Assembly (NCBI GenBank): GCA_934085875.1
Contig: CAKOHQ010000004.1
Location: forward strand, 1 to 47,960
Length of the DNA: 47,960 bases
Direction: 5' to 3'
Origin: an uncultured Bacilli bacterium
Lineage (GTDB): Bacteria > Bacillota_I > Bacilli_A > RF39 > UBA660
Shown: piece by piece, positions 17,784 to 25,804 of the stretch
Layout of the letters: every line of letters starts with the position of its first letter
Position numbering within the stretch: the stretch's first letter is position 1
Notes under the pieces: model-generated
Seen by the model: only the letters and a program-made list of their open reading frames with translations
What the model was told of the DNA's origin: nothing
The model's database searches: none
Translations under genes and position numbers: made by a program

Positions 17784-18864
17784 TATTATTTTCCTCCATA
17801 ATCATTTGAAAATAATCTACTGAATAATTCCTAAAAAATTTTTTAGGATCTTCTACCCAATTATTTACTTCTTTCCACAATATATCTATTCCTTTATCTC
17901 CATAACATTTTATAAAACTATCATAATTAATAAATGCTCCATTAATATCTTTATAGGCATCATTTTTTAAATATAAACTTTTAGAGAACTTAGCACCAGA
18001 CCAATCTAAAATAACTGGTGCGAAAAATCTTATTGGAAATTCATTAAAACCTAATCTAACAAGCCCTTCAGTATGCATTCGCTGAGCCCAAATGCCAGAC
18101 CAATCTCCACCATCTAACATAATTGTTAAAGTGTTGTTTTTCTTATCTTCCTCTAGCATCGCTACCCCTTTAGTTAAATCTCTAAATTGAGTATTTATAT
18201 CCACATATTCTTCATTTTCTTCTGTAACTTTTATCTCATATAAACCATGGATTGGACAATATCCTTTCAAAATTAACTCATTCTTATTATGTTTTTCTTC
18301 TAATCTTTTTATAGTTTTTTTACCAAGACCACACGTTGGACATATTGTCCTAATATGTAAATCTGATGCTGACGGAAATAAAAGTTCTTTAAAATATTCT
18401 TTGTCATTTACAATATTAATAAGTGATTTTCTTATATATCTATTTTTTTGAAATTCATTATAACTTCTTACAGAATAAGGAATATTAGCCAAAACTGATA
18501 ATTTTTCTAAAATCTCATTAAATCTTTTCATATTAATCTGTTCTTTAGATTCTTGTTGATAAAAACTATGTCGTTGATCTTTATAATAAATTTCTTCATT
18601 ATATTCTATTGTTTCTGCTGGACTATTTTCCAATTCATCAAATTGAACTTCCGTTTCTACTTTCAAATCATCTCTAATTTTACTCGCTAATGCAAAAGCT
18701 GTCATAAGTGTTGTTATCGTTCCTAGATGCGGACTACTATTAGGTTGTGCCGATGTGTTTATTATTATCTTTTTTTGATTTTTGTACTTATACAAAATTA
18801 AATCACTAAGTTTATTAGTTACATGAGCAATTCCGATTGGTGGATAAAATACTTCTCTTTTCAT
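17776..18864 (-). CDS. Truncated class I lysyl-tRNA-synthetase-like enzyme
   Basis: The 362-residue protein has the class I synthetase ATP-binding signatures: a HIGH-like PNSSPHLGT (41-49) and a KMSKS-like KFSKS (292-296). A zinc site (Cys175, Cys178, Cys203, His206 in CPTC...CPIH) lies between them. The order and zinc insert recall archaeal-type class I LysRS, but that family has over 500 residues with a helical anticodon-binding domain, and this protein ends about 65 residues after KFSKS. It can hardly read an anticodon. Like other free-standing synthetase homologues (MshC, cupin-MetRS partners) it may activate an amino acid for amide or N-N bond formation. GAGGAGGT precedes the start. The substrate is not known. 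Confidence 0.75.
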   Translation of the reverse strand: MKREVFYPPIGIAHVTNKLSDLILYKYKNQKKIIINTSAQPNSSPHLGTITTLMTAFALASKIRDDLKVETEVQFDELENSPAETIEYNEEIYYKDQRHSFYQQESKEQINMKRFNEILEKLSVLANIPYSVRSYNEFQKNRYIRKSLINIVNDKEYFKELLFPSASDLHIRTICPTCGLGKKTIKRLEEKHNKNELILKGYCPIHGLYEIKVTEENEEYVDINTQFRDLTKGVAMLEEDKKNNTLTIMLDGGDWSGIWAQRMHTEGLVRLGFNEFPIRFFAPVILDWSGAKFSKSLYLKNDAYKDINGAFINYDSFIKCYGDKGIDILWKEVNNWVEDPKKFFRNYSVDYFQMIMEENNNE

Positions 18865-18875
18865 TATTTACCTCC

Positions 18876-19916
18876 TCAATATACTGTTACTATTTCTCTC
18901 TGAAATAGTTCTTTTCCAATTTTAACAAACTTTTTTTCTAATCTGTTTTTTTCTCCTTTTGTAAGAGGGGAAATTTCGTTTATTTCAAAAATTATCTTAT
19001 TTCCTTTCAAACTATAGTGCCATGTTCCTTTCAATCCTTTAGAAAACAATATCACGCCTTCGATTTGCCCTGCTGCTTTCCAAATTAGAGTTTTATTTTT
19101 TCCGTTTAGTATCCATTCCTTATCAGAATAACTTATTAATAGCGGATCAAACTTACCAAGAATAATTGGATAACTTATTTTAACTTCTTTACTATCTGGT
19201 AATGATTCATAATAATATTTTTTATTGTCAATAGATAGATATTTTGCTTTTTTGATATACTTATCTAAATCTTCTTTAATTTCCTTATATTTTAACCCTG
19301 ACCAATGTAAGAAATCCTGTCTTGTTGCCGGTCCATAATATTTAAAATATCTATAAATTAAATCAGAATTTATTTTCTTACTATCAACAATATCATTTTG
19401 TTTGTATAATTTTTTATCTTCTTCATTAAGAATTCCATATAGCACTTTATGATAAGTAGCTAAAATTAGCAAACCACTCCATGTCATTATCTCTTTTGAT
19501 TTGTATTTTGGTATAATATTTTGAATCTCTGATTTTTCTATTGTTTTTTTATTATTTTCATAAAAAAAATCAGTAATTGAATTTAAGTATTTACTATAAT
19601 CTATTTTTAAATGTTTAGCATATTTATACACCCAATTATCACTTTGACGATACAAATCGGAAATTAAATTGTAATCATTTTTATGATATATATGTAATGT
19701 TGTTCTTTGCCCCCAACTTTTAATTAAATTATTATTATTAAAAATATTACATTTATAATTGGTTCTATTATATATAGATATTAATGCGTAGTTTTGATAT
19801 TGGCATTGTATTCCAATTAATGATTCAACACACATATCAGCACTTTCAAACTTATCTATTAATCCATTGTTATATAACCTTAATTTTTGCAAATCTAAAT
19901 TAGAATAGTTACTCAT
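18876..19916 (-). CDS. AlkZ-like winged-helix DNA glycosylase
   Basis: The 346-residue protein fits the HTH_42/AlkZ family (PF06224). The catalytic Q-x-Q motif is present as Gln37-Cys38-Gln39 in GIQCQYQ. Further family stretches are RTTLHIYHKND, YRYFKYYGPATRQDFLHWSG and GKFDPLLISY with the closing GTW beta-hairpin. The Q-x-Q form, rather than Q-x-D, is the one found in AlkZ, which unhooks azinomycin crosslinks in its Streptomyces producer; homologues protect producers of trioxacarcin and hedamycin. This suggests the operon makes or meets a DNA-alkylating compound. It starts inside the stop region of the previous gene (ATGAGTAA overlap). It could also be a general repair glycosylase. Confidence 0.75.
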   Translation of the reverse strand: MSNYSNLDLQKLRLYNNGLIDKFESADMCVESLIGIQCQYQNYALISIYNRTNYKCNIFNNNNLIKSWGQRTTLHIYHKNDYNLISDLYRQSDNWVYKYAKHLKIDYSKYLNSITDFFYENNKKTIEKSEIQNIIPKYKSKEIMTWSGLLILATYHKVLYGILNEEDKKLYKQNDIVDSKKINSDLIYRYFKYYGPATRQDFLHWSGLKYKEIKEDLDKYIKKAKYLSIDNKKYYYESLPDSKEVKISYPIILGKFDPLLISYSDKEWILNGKNKTLIWKAAGQIEGVILFSKGLKGTWHYSLKGNKIIFEINEISPLTKGEKNRLEKKFVKIGKELFQREIVTVY

Positions 19917-20610
19917 GTTTTATTGCATATATAAGCACAGAATCATAATTTGGGTCATTTGCGATTGGAACTTTTTTCACAACTAAGATTTTACAATTTT
20001 GTTTTTTACTGAAATCTTGTATCATTTTTTCTGATAGATAATTATTATTAAAGCCCATCATTTTACTATATGATTCAGAAAAGCACCAATTAGCTCCTAA
20101 TAATGTTCCATCTTTCTCTAATAAATTATAAAGTTTTTTTAAATTACTTATATATTCCTTTTCACTTCTACATAATCCTAACAATCCAAATTGCGATACA
20201 TTGTTATATTTAATGGTATTATTAATAGATGAATGCAAAACATCACAAATTAAATAATCTACACGAATCTTAAGAGTTTCATCAAAATTTTTATTATATT
20301 TTTTTATTGCATATTCACAACTATTAGGATATAACTCTTTCCTCCTAATTTGTTCATTAAGAAAAAACGCCTCTTTAGAAATATCTACACAAAGTACTTT
20401 TTCAATATTTTTAAACGCAAGTAACCAAAAATAAATATTACTACCACTACCAAAATCAATTAGTGTACCATTACAAGCGTATTTATTTATTAATTCTAAA
20501 ATTTCTTCTGTTCCTTGACCTTCTCTAAACGGAGAACCATAGTAATCATTAAAATATTTTAACTGCTTTTTGTATTCTTCTTTGTCTATCTTATCAAAAT
20601 TCATATTCAC
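19909..20610 (-). CDS. SAM-dependent methyltransferase, NNMT/PNMT/TEMT-like
   Basis: A 233-residue class I methyltransferase. The N-terminal YFNDYYGSPF, motif I IDFGSGSNIY (51-60) and the following acidic ISKEAF give the pattern of the nicotinamide/phenylethanolamine/thioether methyltransferase family, in which the SAM motif reads D-I-G-S-G-P-T-I-Y. Those enzymes methylate amines or thioethers of small molecules. An amine substrate would suit a pathway with a decarboxylase and amino-acid enzymes, but this is inference. The start could be the GTG at 20610 or the ATG at 20604; neither has a strong ribosome binding site. Confidence 0.65.
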   Translation of the reverse strand: MNMNFDKIDKEEYKKQLKYFNDYYGSPFREGQGTEEILELINKYACNGTLIDFGSGSNIYFWLLAFKNIEKVLCVDISKEAFFLNEQIRRKELYPNSCEYAIKKYNKNFDETLKIRVDYLICDVLHSSINNTIKYNNVSQFGLLGLCRSEKEYISNLKKLYNLLEKDGTLLGANWCFSESYSKMMGFNNNYLSEKMIQDFSKKQNCKILVVKKVPIANDPNYDSVLIYAIKHE

Positions 20611-20656
20611 ATAATTAATCTCATAGTTCTATTAAACTATTTTGATATATTCCTTT

Positions 20657-21400
20657 CTATTTGTTATTAGAAATTCGTTTTAAAACAATAATATAAGTAC
20701 CATTTTCATCTTCTATTTTTTCTTGTATTACAAACTTATTACTTTTGTCTACAATTTTTTTAATCATATTATATTCGTAATTATATAATTTAAAATTTGT
20801 TTCAAAAAGCAAATTATCTTTATTAAAATATTGATAGCAAAACTCAATATGAGTCTTATGATGTATATGCTTATTATATCTTTTAATATTTAAGTCATTA
20901 AATGTAAACTGTTTAGAAAAATAAAATTTATTATCTTCAACTTTTGAATCATAATATGTTAATACCTTTCCCAAATTAAAGTCAAATAGTTCTAAAACAA
21001 TATATTTTGTTACTGAATAACTATTTTCTAAAAAATTTTTAAAATTAGAATAATTTAAGTATTGTATTCCTTGATCTAAAACAAAAATACAATCACATTC
21101 GATTTTTAATTCATTTATATTTTTCATATCACAGATATATGTTTTAACATTTTTTATACTTTGTTGTTCTTTTTGATTATTAATAATATTTATCATTGTT
21201 TTTTCAATATCTATAAAATATGATTCTTTAAAAATTTCTGAACATTCTCTTAAATATACTCCGCTTGCACAAGGGCATAGAGCCATAGAAGTAATATCAT
21301 ATTTGTCTTTGATTGCCTTTAATAGTTTAATTTTCTTATAATCTTTTTTTACTTCTTGTATATAAAATGTTGCTCTTTCTTTATATGTTATTTTTTTCAT
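20657..21400 (-). CDS. Putative SAM-dependent methyltransferase with a degenerate SAM motif
   Basis: The 247-residue protein has a class I methyltransferase outline: a glycine-rich loop after strand 1 that here reads ALCPCASGVYL (40-50), an acidic end to strand 2 (FIDIEKTM), and CDCIFVLDQGIQYLNY in the motif IV region. Motif I has Cys-Pro-Cys where most relatives have G-x-G, so SAM binding is less certain. The first codons overlap the end of the dehydrogenase gene by 20 bases. Confidence 0.55.
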   Translation of the reverse strand: MKKITYKERATFYIQEVKKDYKKIKLLKAIKDKYDITSMALCPCASGVYLRECSEIFKESYFIDIEKTMINIINNQKEQQSIKNVKTYICDMKNINELKIECDCIFVLDQGIQYLNYSNFKNFLENSYSVTKYIVLELFDFNLGKVLTYYDSKVEDNKFYFSKQFTFNDLNIKRYNKHIHHKTHIEFCYQYFNKDNLLFETNFKLYNYEYNMIKKIVDKSNKFVIQEKIEDENGTYIIVLKRISNNK

Positions 21401-22484
21401 AATAATCCCAATGCTCTTTTATTACTTGATGGCTAATCTTTCCTTTATCAAATATTTTTCCTCTTACAACTTCAGAATTTTCTTTTCCTTGTAATTCATT
21501 ATCTAATATCTTTATTATCCATTCTTTTGCATTTGATGAATATGCTTCTGTAGTAGATTTAGGATATGCAGATGGTAAATTATCAATTTTACAACATACA
21601 ACTCCGTTATCCGATACATATATTGGGTCATTTAAAGTAGTATATTTATCAATACTTGGAATATATCCACTACCATATCCGCAAGTTACATCAATTACTA
21701 CTGTGCCAGCTTTTAAGGAATTAAATATTTCTTTTGTTATAATAGGTTCAGTGTCATATGTTGAAATAAGAATAGCACCTATAATAGCATCCATTTCTGG
21801 CAAAATTTTCTTTAAATTTTCTTCAGTTGATTCTAAACAATGAATATTCTCATCCATATAAACGCTCATTTTCTTTAATTTATTAATATTACTACCAAAG
21901 ACATAAACTTCATTACCTAATTCTGAAGCAAGTTTTATTGCCGCACCGCCGACATTTCCATAACCAATTACTGCAATTTTTGACTTGGATGCTCCACGAA
22001 TTTGAAATAACGCTTTACCTGTGCCACCATATTGTTTTTGTTGATAAAAATTAGCATACATTATAGCCATTTTTCCAGCAATTTCCCCACCGGGATATGC
22101 CATAGGAAAATATCCGTCGTCGGTTTCTATAAATTCATAAGTATATGCTGTTACTTTCTTTTTTTGTAATTCTTTTAATAGTTCATAATTCCCTTCGGCA
22201 TGAAATATTGCAGACATTTTCGTATTTTCGTTTAAATATTTATATTCTTCTTGTGTTGGTCCTTTATATTTTATAATAAAATCACTATTAGTCCAACAAT
22301 ATTCTTTATCCTTTATTATTGCTCCGTGTTTTTTATATTCATTATCTGAAAAACCAAGAGCTTCTCCTGCACCTTTTTCTACATACACTTCATATTTTTT
22401 GGCTAAATCTTCAATATCTTTTGGTAATAAAATAACTCTATTTTCACCATTAATTGTCTCTTTTAACACTGCTACTTTTTTCAT
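21381..22484 (-). CDS. Alanine dehydrogenase / carboxyethylornithine-synthase family enzyme
   Basis: The 367-residue protein has the two-domain AlaDH/PNT fold. Active-site residues are in place: Arg16 (ENRVILLP), Lys72/Lys74 (IIKYKGP) and His95 (IFHAEGN). The NAD(P) Rossmann loop is GYGNVGG (174-180), and DVTCGYGSG and NLPSAYPKSTT follow. The family covers alanine dehydrogenase, transhydrogenase, saccharopine dehydrogenase and N5-carboxyethylornithine synthase, all reducing an imine of a keto acid. I would not choose among them: here it may reductively aminate a keto acid or couple one to a diamine. The ATG at 22484 follows GGGGTGA and overlaps the upstream stop as ATGA. A longer frame to 22505 lacks a good site. 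Confidence 0.7.
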   Translation of the reverse strand: MKKVAVLKETINGENRVILLPKDIEDLAKKYEVYVEKGAGEALGFSDNEYKKHGAIIKDKEYCWTNSDFIIKYKGPTQEEYKYLNENTKMSAIFHAEGNYELLKELQKKKVTAYTYEFIETDDGYFPMAYPGGEIAGKMAIMYANFYQQKQYGGTGKALFQIRGASKSKIAVIGYGNVGGAAIKLASELGNEVYVFGSNINKLKKMSVYMDENIHCLESTEENLKKILPEMDAIIGAILISTYDTEPIITKEIFNSLKAGTVVIDVTCGYGSGYIPSIDKYTTLNDPIYVSDNGVVCCKIDNLPSAYPKSTTEAYSSNAKEWIIKILDNELQGKENSEVVRGKIFDKGKISHQVIKEHWDYYEKNNI

Positions 22485-23287
22485 ATTTTCACCCCTACTA
22501 TACAAATATATTTACCACGATTACATAAATCTTCGTTTTGTATATATTGCATTTCGATATTAAATATATAATCGTAATTATCTACTAAAATCTTACTTAT
22601 TGTATTTTTATTTGGAGTTAATGTTTCCTCAACTCCAATTAATGAAACAACAGGATAACCACATTTAAAAATCGGCATAATATCATGATTTTTATGAATT
22701 TTTTCTAATTCATCTATTTTATTAAAATGCAATGGGGGAACATATTGAGATAATGCACCTATTTCTTTTTCTACTACATTTTTTACTTCACTAGTATTTC
22801 CTTTCAATATATTTAAAGCTAATCCATTATAAAAATTTTCACCAACAGAAATAGATATTCCTTTATTTTTCAAATGTGAAGATACAATTTCAATCAATTT
22901 ATCAGCACTATCAAAAAAAGGTAATACATATATACTTAAAATAATATCAAACTGTTCATCAAACTTTAAATTTTTAATATTACAGTTAATAATTTTGACA
23001 CGACCTTTAAATTTTTCTAATTTTAATTCAGCTTGAGATAACATATTATCAGAAAAATCCACTAATACGCATCTCGTATTATCAAACTCTTTCAAAATTT
23101 TATAAGCCCATTCACCTGTACCAGCACCCAATTCTAAAAATGTAATTGATTTATTTCTAGGAATATATTTTTTTATAATCTCCCACAATAAGTCGTCAGC
23201 CAATTTCCAATATAATTTTTTATTATTTTCATCATATTTTGTTGATATATCATTAAAATGTTTTAATATTATCTCTTTCTCACGCAT
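22481..23287 (-). CDS. Class I SAM-dependent methyltransferase
   Basis: The 268-residue protein has a clear motif I FLELGAGTGEW (50-60), acidic VLVDFSDNML after strand 2, and FDIILSIYVLPFF as motif IV-V. It looks like the UbiE/BioC-like small-molecule group. A long C-terminal lid (about residues 150-268) may set the substrate. It starts inside the last codons of the ASCH gene and ends in an ATGA overlap with the dehydrogenase gene. The substrate is unknown. Confidence 0.75.
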   Translation of the reverse strand: MREKEIILKHFNDISTKYDENNKKLYWKLADDLLWEIIKKYIPRNKSITFLELGAGTGEWAYKILKEFDNTRCVLVDFSDNMLSQAELKLEKFKGRVKIINCNIKNLKFDEQFDIILSIYVLPFFDSADKLIEIVSSHLKNKGISISVGENFYNGLALNILKGNTSEVKNVVEKEIGALSQYVPPLHFNKIDELEKIHKNHDIMPIFKCGYPVVSLIGVEETLTPNKNTISKILVDNYDYIFNIEMQYIQNEDLCNRGKYICIVGVKI

Positions 23288-23742
23288 GATTTAGCTCTTT
23301 CTCTTGAATCTAAAAAAGATAACAACTCTGGTTTTTTATCTAAAAGATAGTAAGATTGTGGAACTACAAAATTTGGAAATTGTTGTTGTAATTCGCTTAA
23401 TGAAACTTCTTCTATAGGAATGATTTCTTCTACTGGGATTGCATAACCAATATTGTTATATAAATATTCCATCATACCATTATAACTTCCTGGTTCTTCT
23501 TGTTCAGCAATCAAGGCAATAGTATTTGCATCAGCAATTATTGGTTCTCCAAACTTGATTTTAGCAACTATGCTTTTTTTTGTTTTTGAAATATAAATAT
23601 ATGCTTCACTTTCTTCTTTTAAATATCTTGTTCTATACTCGTAATGTTTTCTCCCCTCTAACATTGCATCATAATATTCCTCTCTCAAGCTCATCAAAAC
23701 ACGCTTCGGTTCTTCTTCAATAAATGATAATTGTCCTCTCAT
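23269..23742 (-). CDS. ASCH-domain protein
   Basis: The 157-residue protein has the ASCH (PUA-like) signature near its start: LMSLREEYYDAMLEGRKHYEYRTR (key residues S-L-R, the basic G-R-K and the Y-E-x-R motif), followed by AYIYISKTKKSIVAKIKFG. ASCH proteins bind RNA or nucleotides, and some are amidohydrolases that deacetylate N4-acetylcytidine. Its place between kinase and methyltransferase in the operon fits handling of a modified nucleoside, but the actual role is unknown. Confidence 0.7.
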   Translation of the reverse strand: MRGQLSFIEEEPKRVLMSLREEYYDAMLEGRKHYEYRTRYLKEESEAYIYISKTKKSIVAKIKFGEPIIADANTIALIAEQEEPGSYNGMMEYLYNNIGYAIPVEEIIPIEEVSLSELQQQFPNFVVPQSYYLLDKKPELLSFLDSRERAKSCVRKR

Positions 23743-23746
23743 TTTC

Positions 23747-24349
23747 CTACTTCCTTTCTTTTATCAACTTTTTTTGTTTATTTAGATCTATGTTCTTTAT
23801 TACAATATCTGCTATTTGTTCTGGAGATAAATGTTCAGTATCAATTACTATATAATTAAAACCACTATTTTGTAAAAATTGTTCCATCTTATCATAACCA
23901 TCATCATACATTGCACAATTAGATAAATCTTTATCTTGACAATTACGATTATGAATTCTACTCATTCTTGTAGACACACTTGCTTTTAATAGAACTGTTA
24001 AATCCGGTTCCCCACACAATTTTATTAATTCTTGATGAAGTGGCATCGTTTCCGCATTACCATGCCAATAATAATTTGATACAAAATGTCTATCATAAAT
24101 GATATTTTGATTTGAATCACATCTTGTTCCATATAATAATCCCAAACCATAGAATAGTGTTAAAAGTGCTTCATCTTCAGTTTCATAAAGTTTCCATTCT
24201 AAATCTTTAAGTTGTAACTCATTTATATTTAAAGTTTCAAATAAAAACTTAAACGGCTTATGAACATATTCATATCCTAATCTATCGGCTAATATTTTTG
24301 AAAGTGTTGTTTTTCCACTGCCATCCATTCCTTCAACTGCAATTCTCAT
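23747..24349 (-). CDS. Thymidylate-kinase-like (deoxy)nucleoside/nucleotide kinase
   Basis: The 200-residue protein has a P-loop EGMDGSGKTT (6-15), a DR motif in IIYDRHFVSNYY (Arg87) and an arginine-rich lid (RMSRIHNRNCQDKD), all as in the dTMP kinase/deoxynucleoside kinase group. The DR motif is DRH rather than the DRY or DRF of true Tmk, and the middle differs, so I would not call it tmk. It probably phosphorylates a nucleoside or nucleotide made or salvaged by the operon. Confidence 0.7.
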   Translation of the reverse strand: MRIAVEGMDGSGKTTLSKILADRLGYEYVHKPFKFLFETLNINELQLKDLEWKLYETEDEALLTLFYGLGLLYGTRCDSNQNIIYDRHFVSNYYWHGNAETMPLHQELIKLCGEPDLTVLLKASVSTRMSRIHNRNCQDKDLSNCAMYDDGYDKMEQFLQNSGFNYIVIDTEHLSPEQIADIVIKNIDLNKQKKLIKERK

Positions 24350-24376
24350 GAACTTTTTTCTCCCCCTAATTGTTTT

Positions 24377-24844
24377 TTAGTATAATTTTAAATCCCATCT
24401 TAATTTTTCATCTTGATTTTCATTTTCTTCATATACCATTTCGTTAATTTCTTCATTTTTAAAGACTTCTAATAACTTATCAAAATCATCTGCCAGTTTC
24501 ATATTTTTTAATTTATCTTCATCTATCCAATATACTTTACCCTCAGATGTTTCTGAAATAATATCACCACTATAGTCATCTGATATAAATAAAATAATTA
24601 ATTGTCTTTCCTTTTCATTTTTATCATACCAATCTTTAATTCCACATATTTTAACAGAATTTAATTTTAATCCAGTTTCTTCATATACTTCTCTTTTAAC
24701 TGATGGAACAATACTTTCTCCTAATTCTATTTTTCCTCCCGGAAAAGCAACTCCTTTCCAACTTTTTATTCTTTCTTGCACCAATACTTTTTTTGTTGTT
24801 GGATCAATAATTTTACACATATTCATTAATTTTACATTTTCCAT
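24377..24844 (-). CDS. NUDIX hydrolase (MutT-like)
   Basis: The 155-residue protein has a full Nudix box (residues 37-59: G-x5-E-x7-REVYEETGL), which binds metal and hydrolyses nucleoside diphosphates linked to X. The N-terminal MNMCKIIDPTTKKVLVQER stretch resembles 8-oxo-(d)GTP phosphatases of the YjhB/MutT type. I chose the ATG at 24844 because of the AAGGAG ribosome binding site six bases before it. The open frame reaches back to a TTG at 24913 through the terminator hairpin of the leader. It is the first structural gene of the operon. Confidence 0.85.
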   Translation of the reverse strand: MENVKLMNMCKIIDPTTKKVLVQERIKSWKGVAFPGGKIELGESIVPSVKREVYEETGLKLNSVKICGIKDWYDKNEKERQLIILFISDDYSGDIISETSEGKVYWIDEDKLKNMKLADDFDKLLEVFKNEEINEMVYEENENQDEKLRWDLKLY

Positions 24845-24871
24845 TTTTTTCTCCTTTTTTGTTTCAATATT

Positions 24872-24899
24872 TAAAAAAGAGGTTCTAAAAAAGAACCTC
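24872..24899 (-). terminator. Terminator-like attenuator in the leader of the ten-gene operon
   Basis: On the minus strand GAGGTTC and GAACCTC form a 7-bp stem with a TTTTTTA loop, followed by six T. It lies about 40-65 bases after the predicted transcript start and about 30 before the first gene. The 5' arm overlaps a run of four AGG triplets (AGGAGGAGGAGG), which looks like a repeated ribosome binding site. The position implies control by premature termination. Confidence 0.65.
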
Positions 24900-24944
24900 C
24901 TCCTCCTAATCAAATTTTAATCACATAATATAATATTTTTATCT

Positions 24945-24973
24945 ATTTTAACATTCTCAATTAATAATGTCAA
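24945..24973 (-). promoter_or_regulatory. Promoter of the ten-gene operon
   Basis: Consensus TTGACA (24968-24973), a 17-base spacer and TAAAAT (24945-24950) on the minus strand; the transcript should start near 24938. This is one of the best vegetative promoters in the window. Confidence 0.75.
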
Positions 24974-25052
24974 CCGCTTTATGCCACAACCAGATTTTAC
25001 AATTTTTTACAGATTTAACTTACTTAATTTCAAAATTTCTTCAATTTTGAAT

Positions 25053-25086
25053 AATAAAAAAACTTTACATCACTCAGTAAAGTTTT
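25053..25086 (-). terminator. Terminator after pflA
   Basis: Ten-base arms AAAACTTTAC and GTAAAGTTTT with an eight-base loop and a T-run on the minus strand. It overlaps the last codon of pflA. Confidence 0.8.
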
Positions 25087-25804
25087 ATTTATTTTTGTAA
25101 AGTTTCATAAATTTATTATATAATTTATCACATTCATCTTTATTCATTTCAGGTATATTTAGACACGGATATGGTATACCTAACTTTATATATTTTTCTC
25201 TTCCTAATTTATGGTATGGTAAAAATTCTATTTTTAAAATATTTTCTATTTTAAAATATTTTTTTATATAATCATTTAAAGATTTTATATATTCTTTATT
25301 GTCCATAATTGTTGGTACTATAACTTGTCTTATCCAAAACTTTTTATTTAATTTATTTGCAGTATCTATAAATTCTAAAGATTTATCTGGTAAAGACTTT
25401 GTAATTTTTTTATAACCTTCTACTGTTGTATGTTTTATATCAAATATTATTAAATCTATATATTTTAAAAGTTCAATATAATTATCTCCTACACCAGCAG
25501 TATCTAATGCAATATGTATATCATGTTCTTTTAATTTTTTACATACATTAATTAAGAATTTAGAATGGAGTAATGGTTCTCCACCAGAAAATGTTACTCC
25601 ACCATTTTCACCAAAATAATCTTTATTTCTAAGTATTTTATTCACTAATTCATCTTCACTTATATTATTTATACCTTTGTTCCACATTTCTGGATTATGA
25701 CAATAAATACATCTTAAATGACATTCATTAAAGAATACTACTGTTCTAATTCCTGGTCCATCTACTACACTAAATGTTTCGATACTTGCTATACTGTCAT
25801 TCAT
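25085..25804 (-). CDS. pflA: Pyruvate formate-lyase-activating enzyme
   Basis: A 239-residue radical SAM enzyme that abstracts hydrogen from the catalytic glycine of PflB to make the glycyl radical. The 4Fe-4S motif CHLRCIYC (CxxxCxxC) is near residue 29, followed by GGVTFSGGEPLL and IRQVIVPT. Length and order are normal. It overlaps the end of pflB by 4 bases. The enzyme works only under anoxic conditions, which points to an anaerobic fermenter. Confidence 0.95.
   Translation of the reverse strand: MNDSIASIETFSVVDGPGIRTVVFFNECHLRCIYCHNPEMWNKGINNISEDELVNKILRNKDYFGENGGVTFSGGEPLLHSKFLINVCKKLKEHDIHIALDTAGVGDNYIELLKYIDLIIFDIKHTTVEGYKKITKSLPDKSLEFIDTANKLNKKFWIRQVIVPTIMDNKEYIKSLNDYIKKYFKIENILKIEFLPYHKLGREKYIKLGIPYPCLNIPEMNKDECDKLYNKFMKLYKNK

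Noticed and set aside
23747..24349. Housekeeping thymidylate kinase (tmk)
   Set aside because: The DR motif is DRH, the mid-part differs from Tmk, and it is embedded in an accessory operon instead of the usual holB/tmk setting.
24877..24913. N-terminal extension of the NUDIX protein (RRRRFFF...)
   Set aside because: It is read from the terminator hairpin and has no ribosome binding site; the ATG at 24844 has an ideal AAGGAG.
17119..24973. Anti-phage defence island
   Set aside because: No restriction, CBASS, retron, Thoeris, Abi or toxin-type effector domains were seen; the genes are metabolic enzymes and a repair glycosylase.
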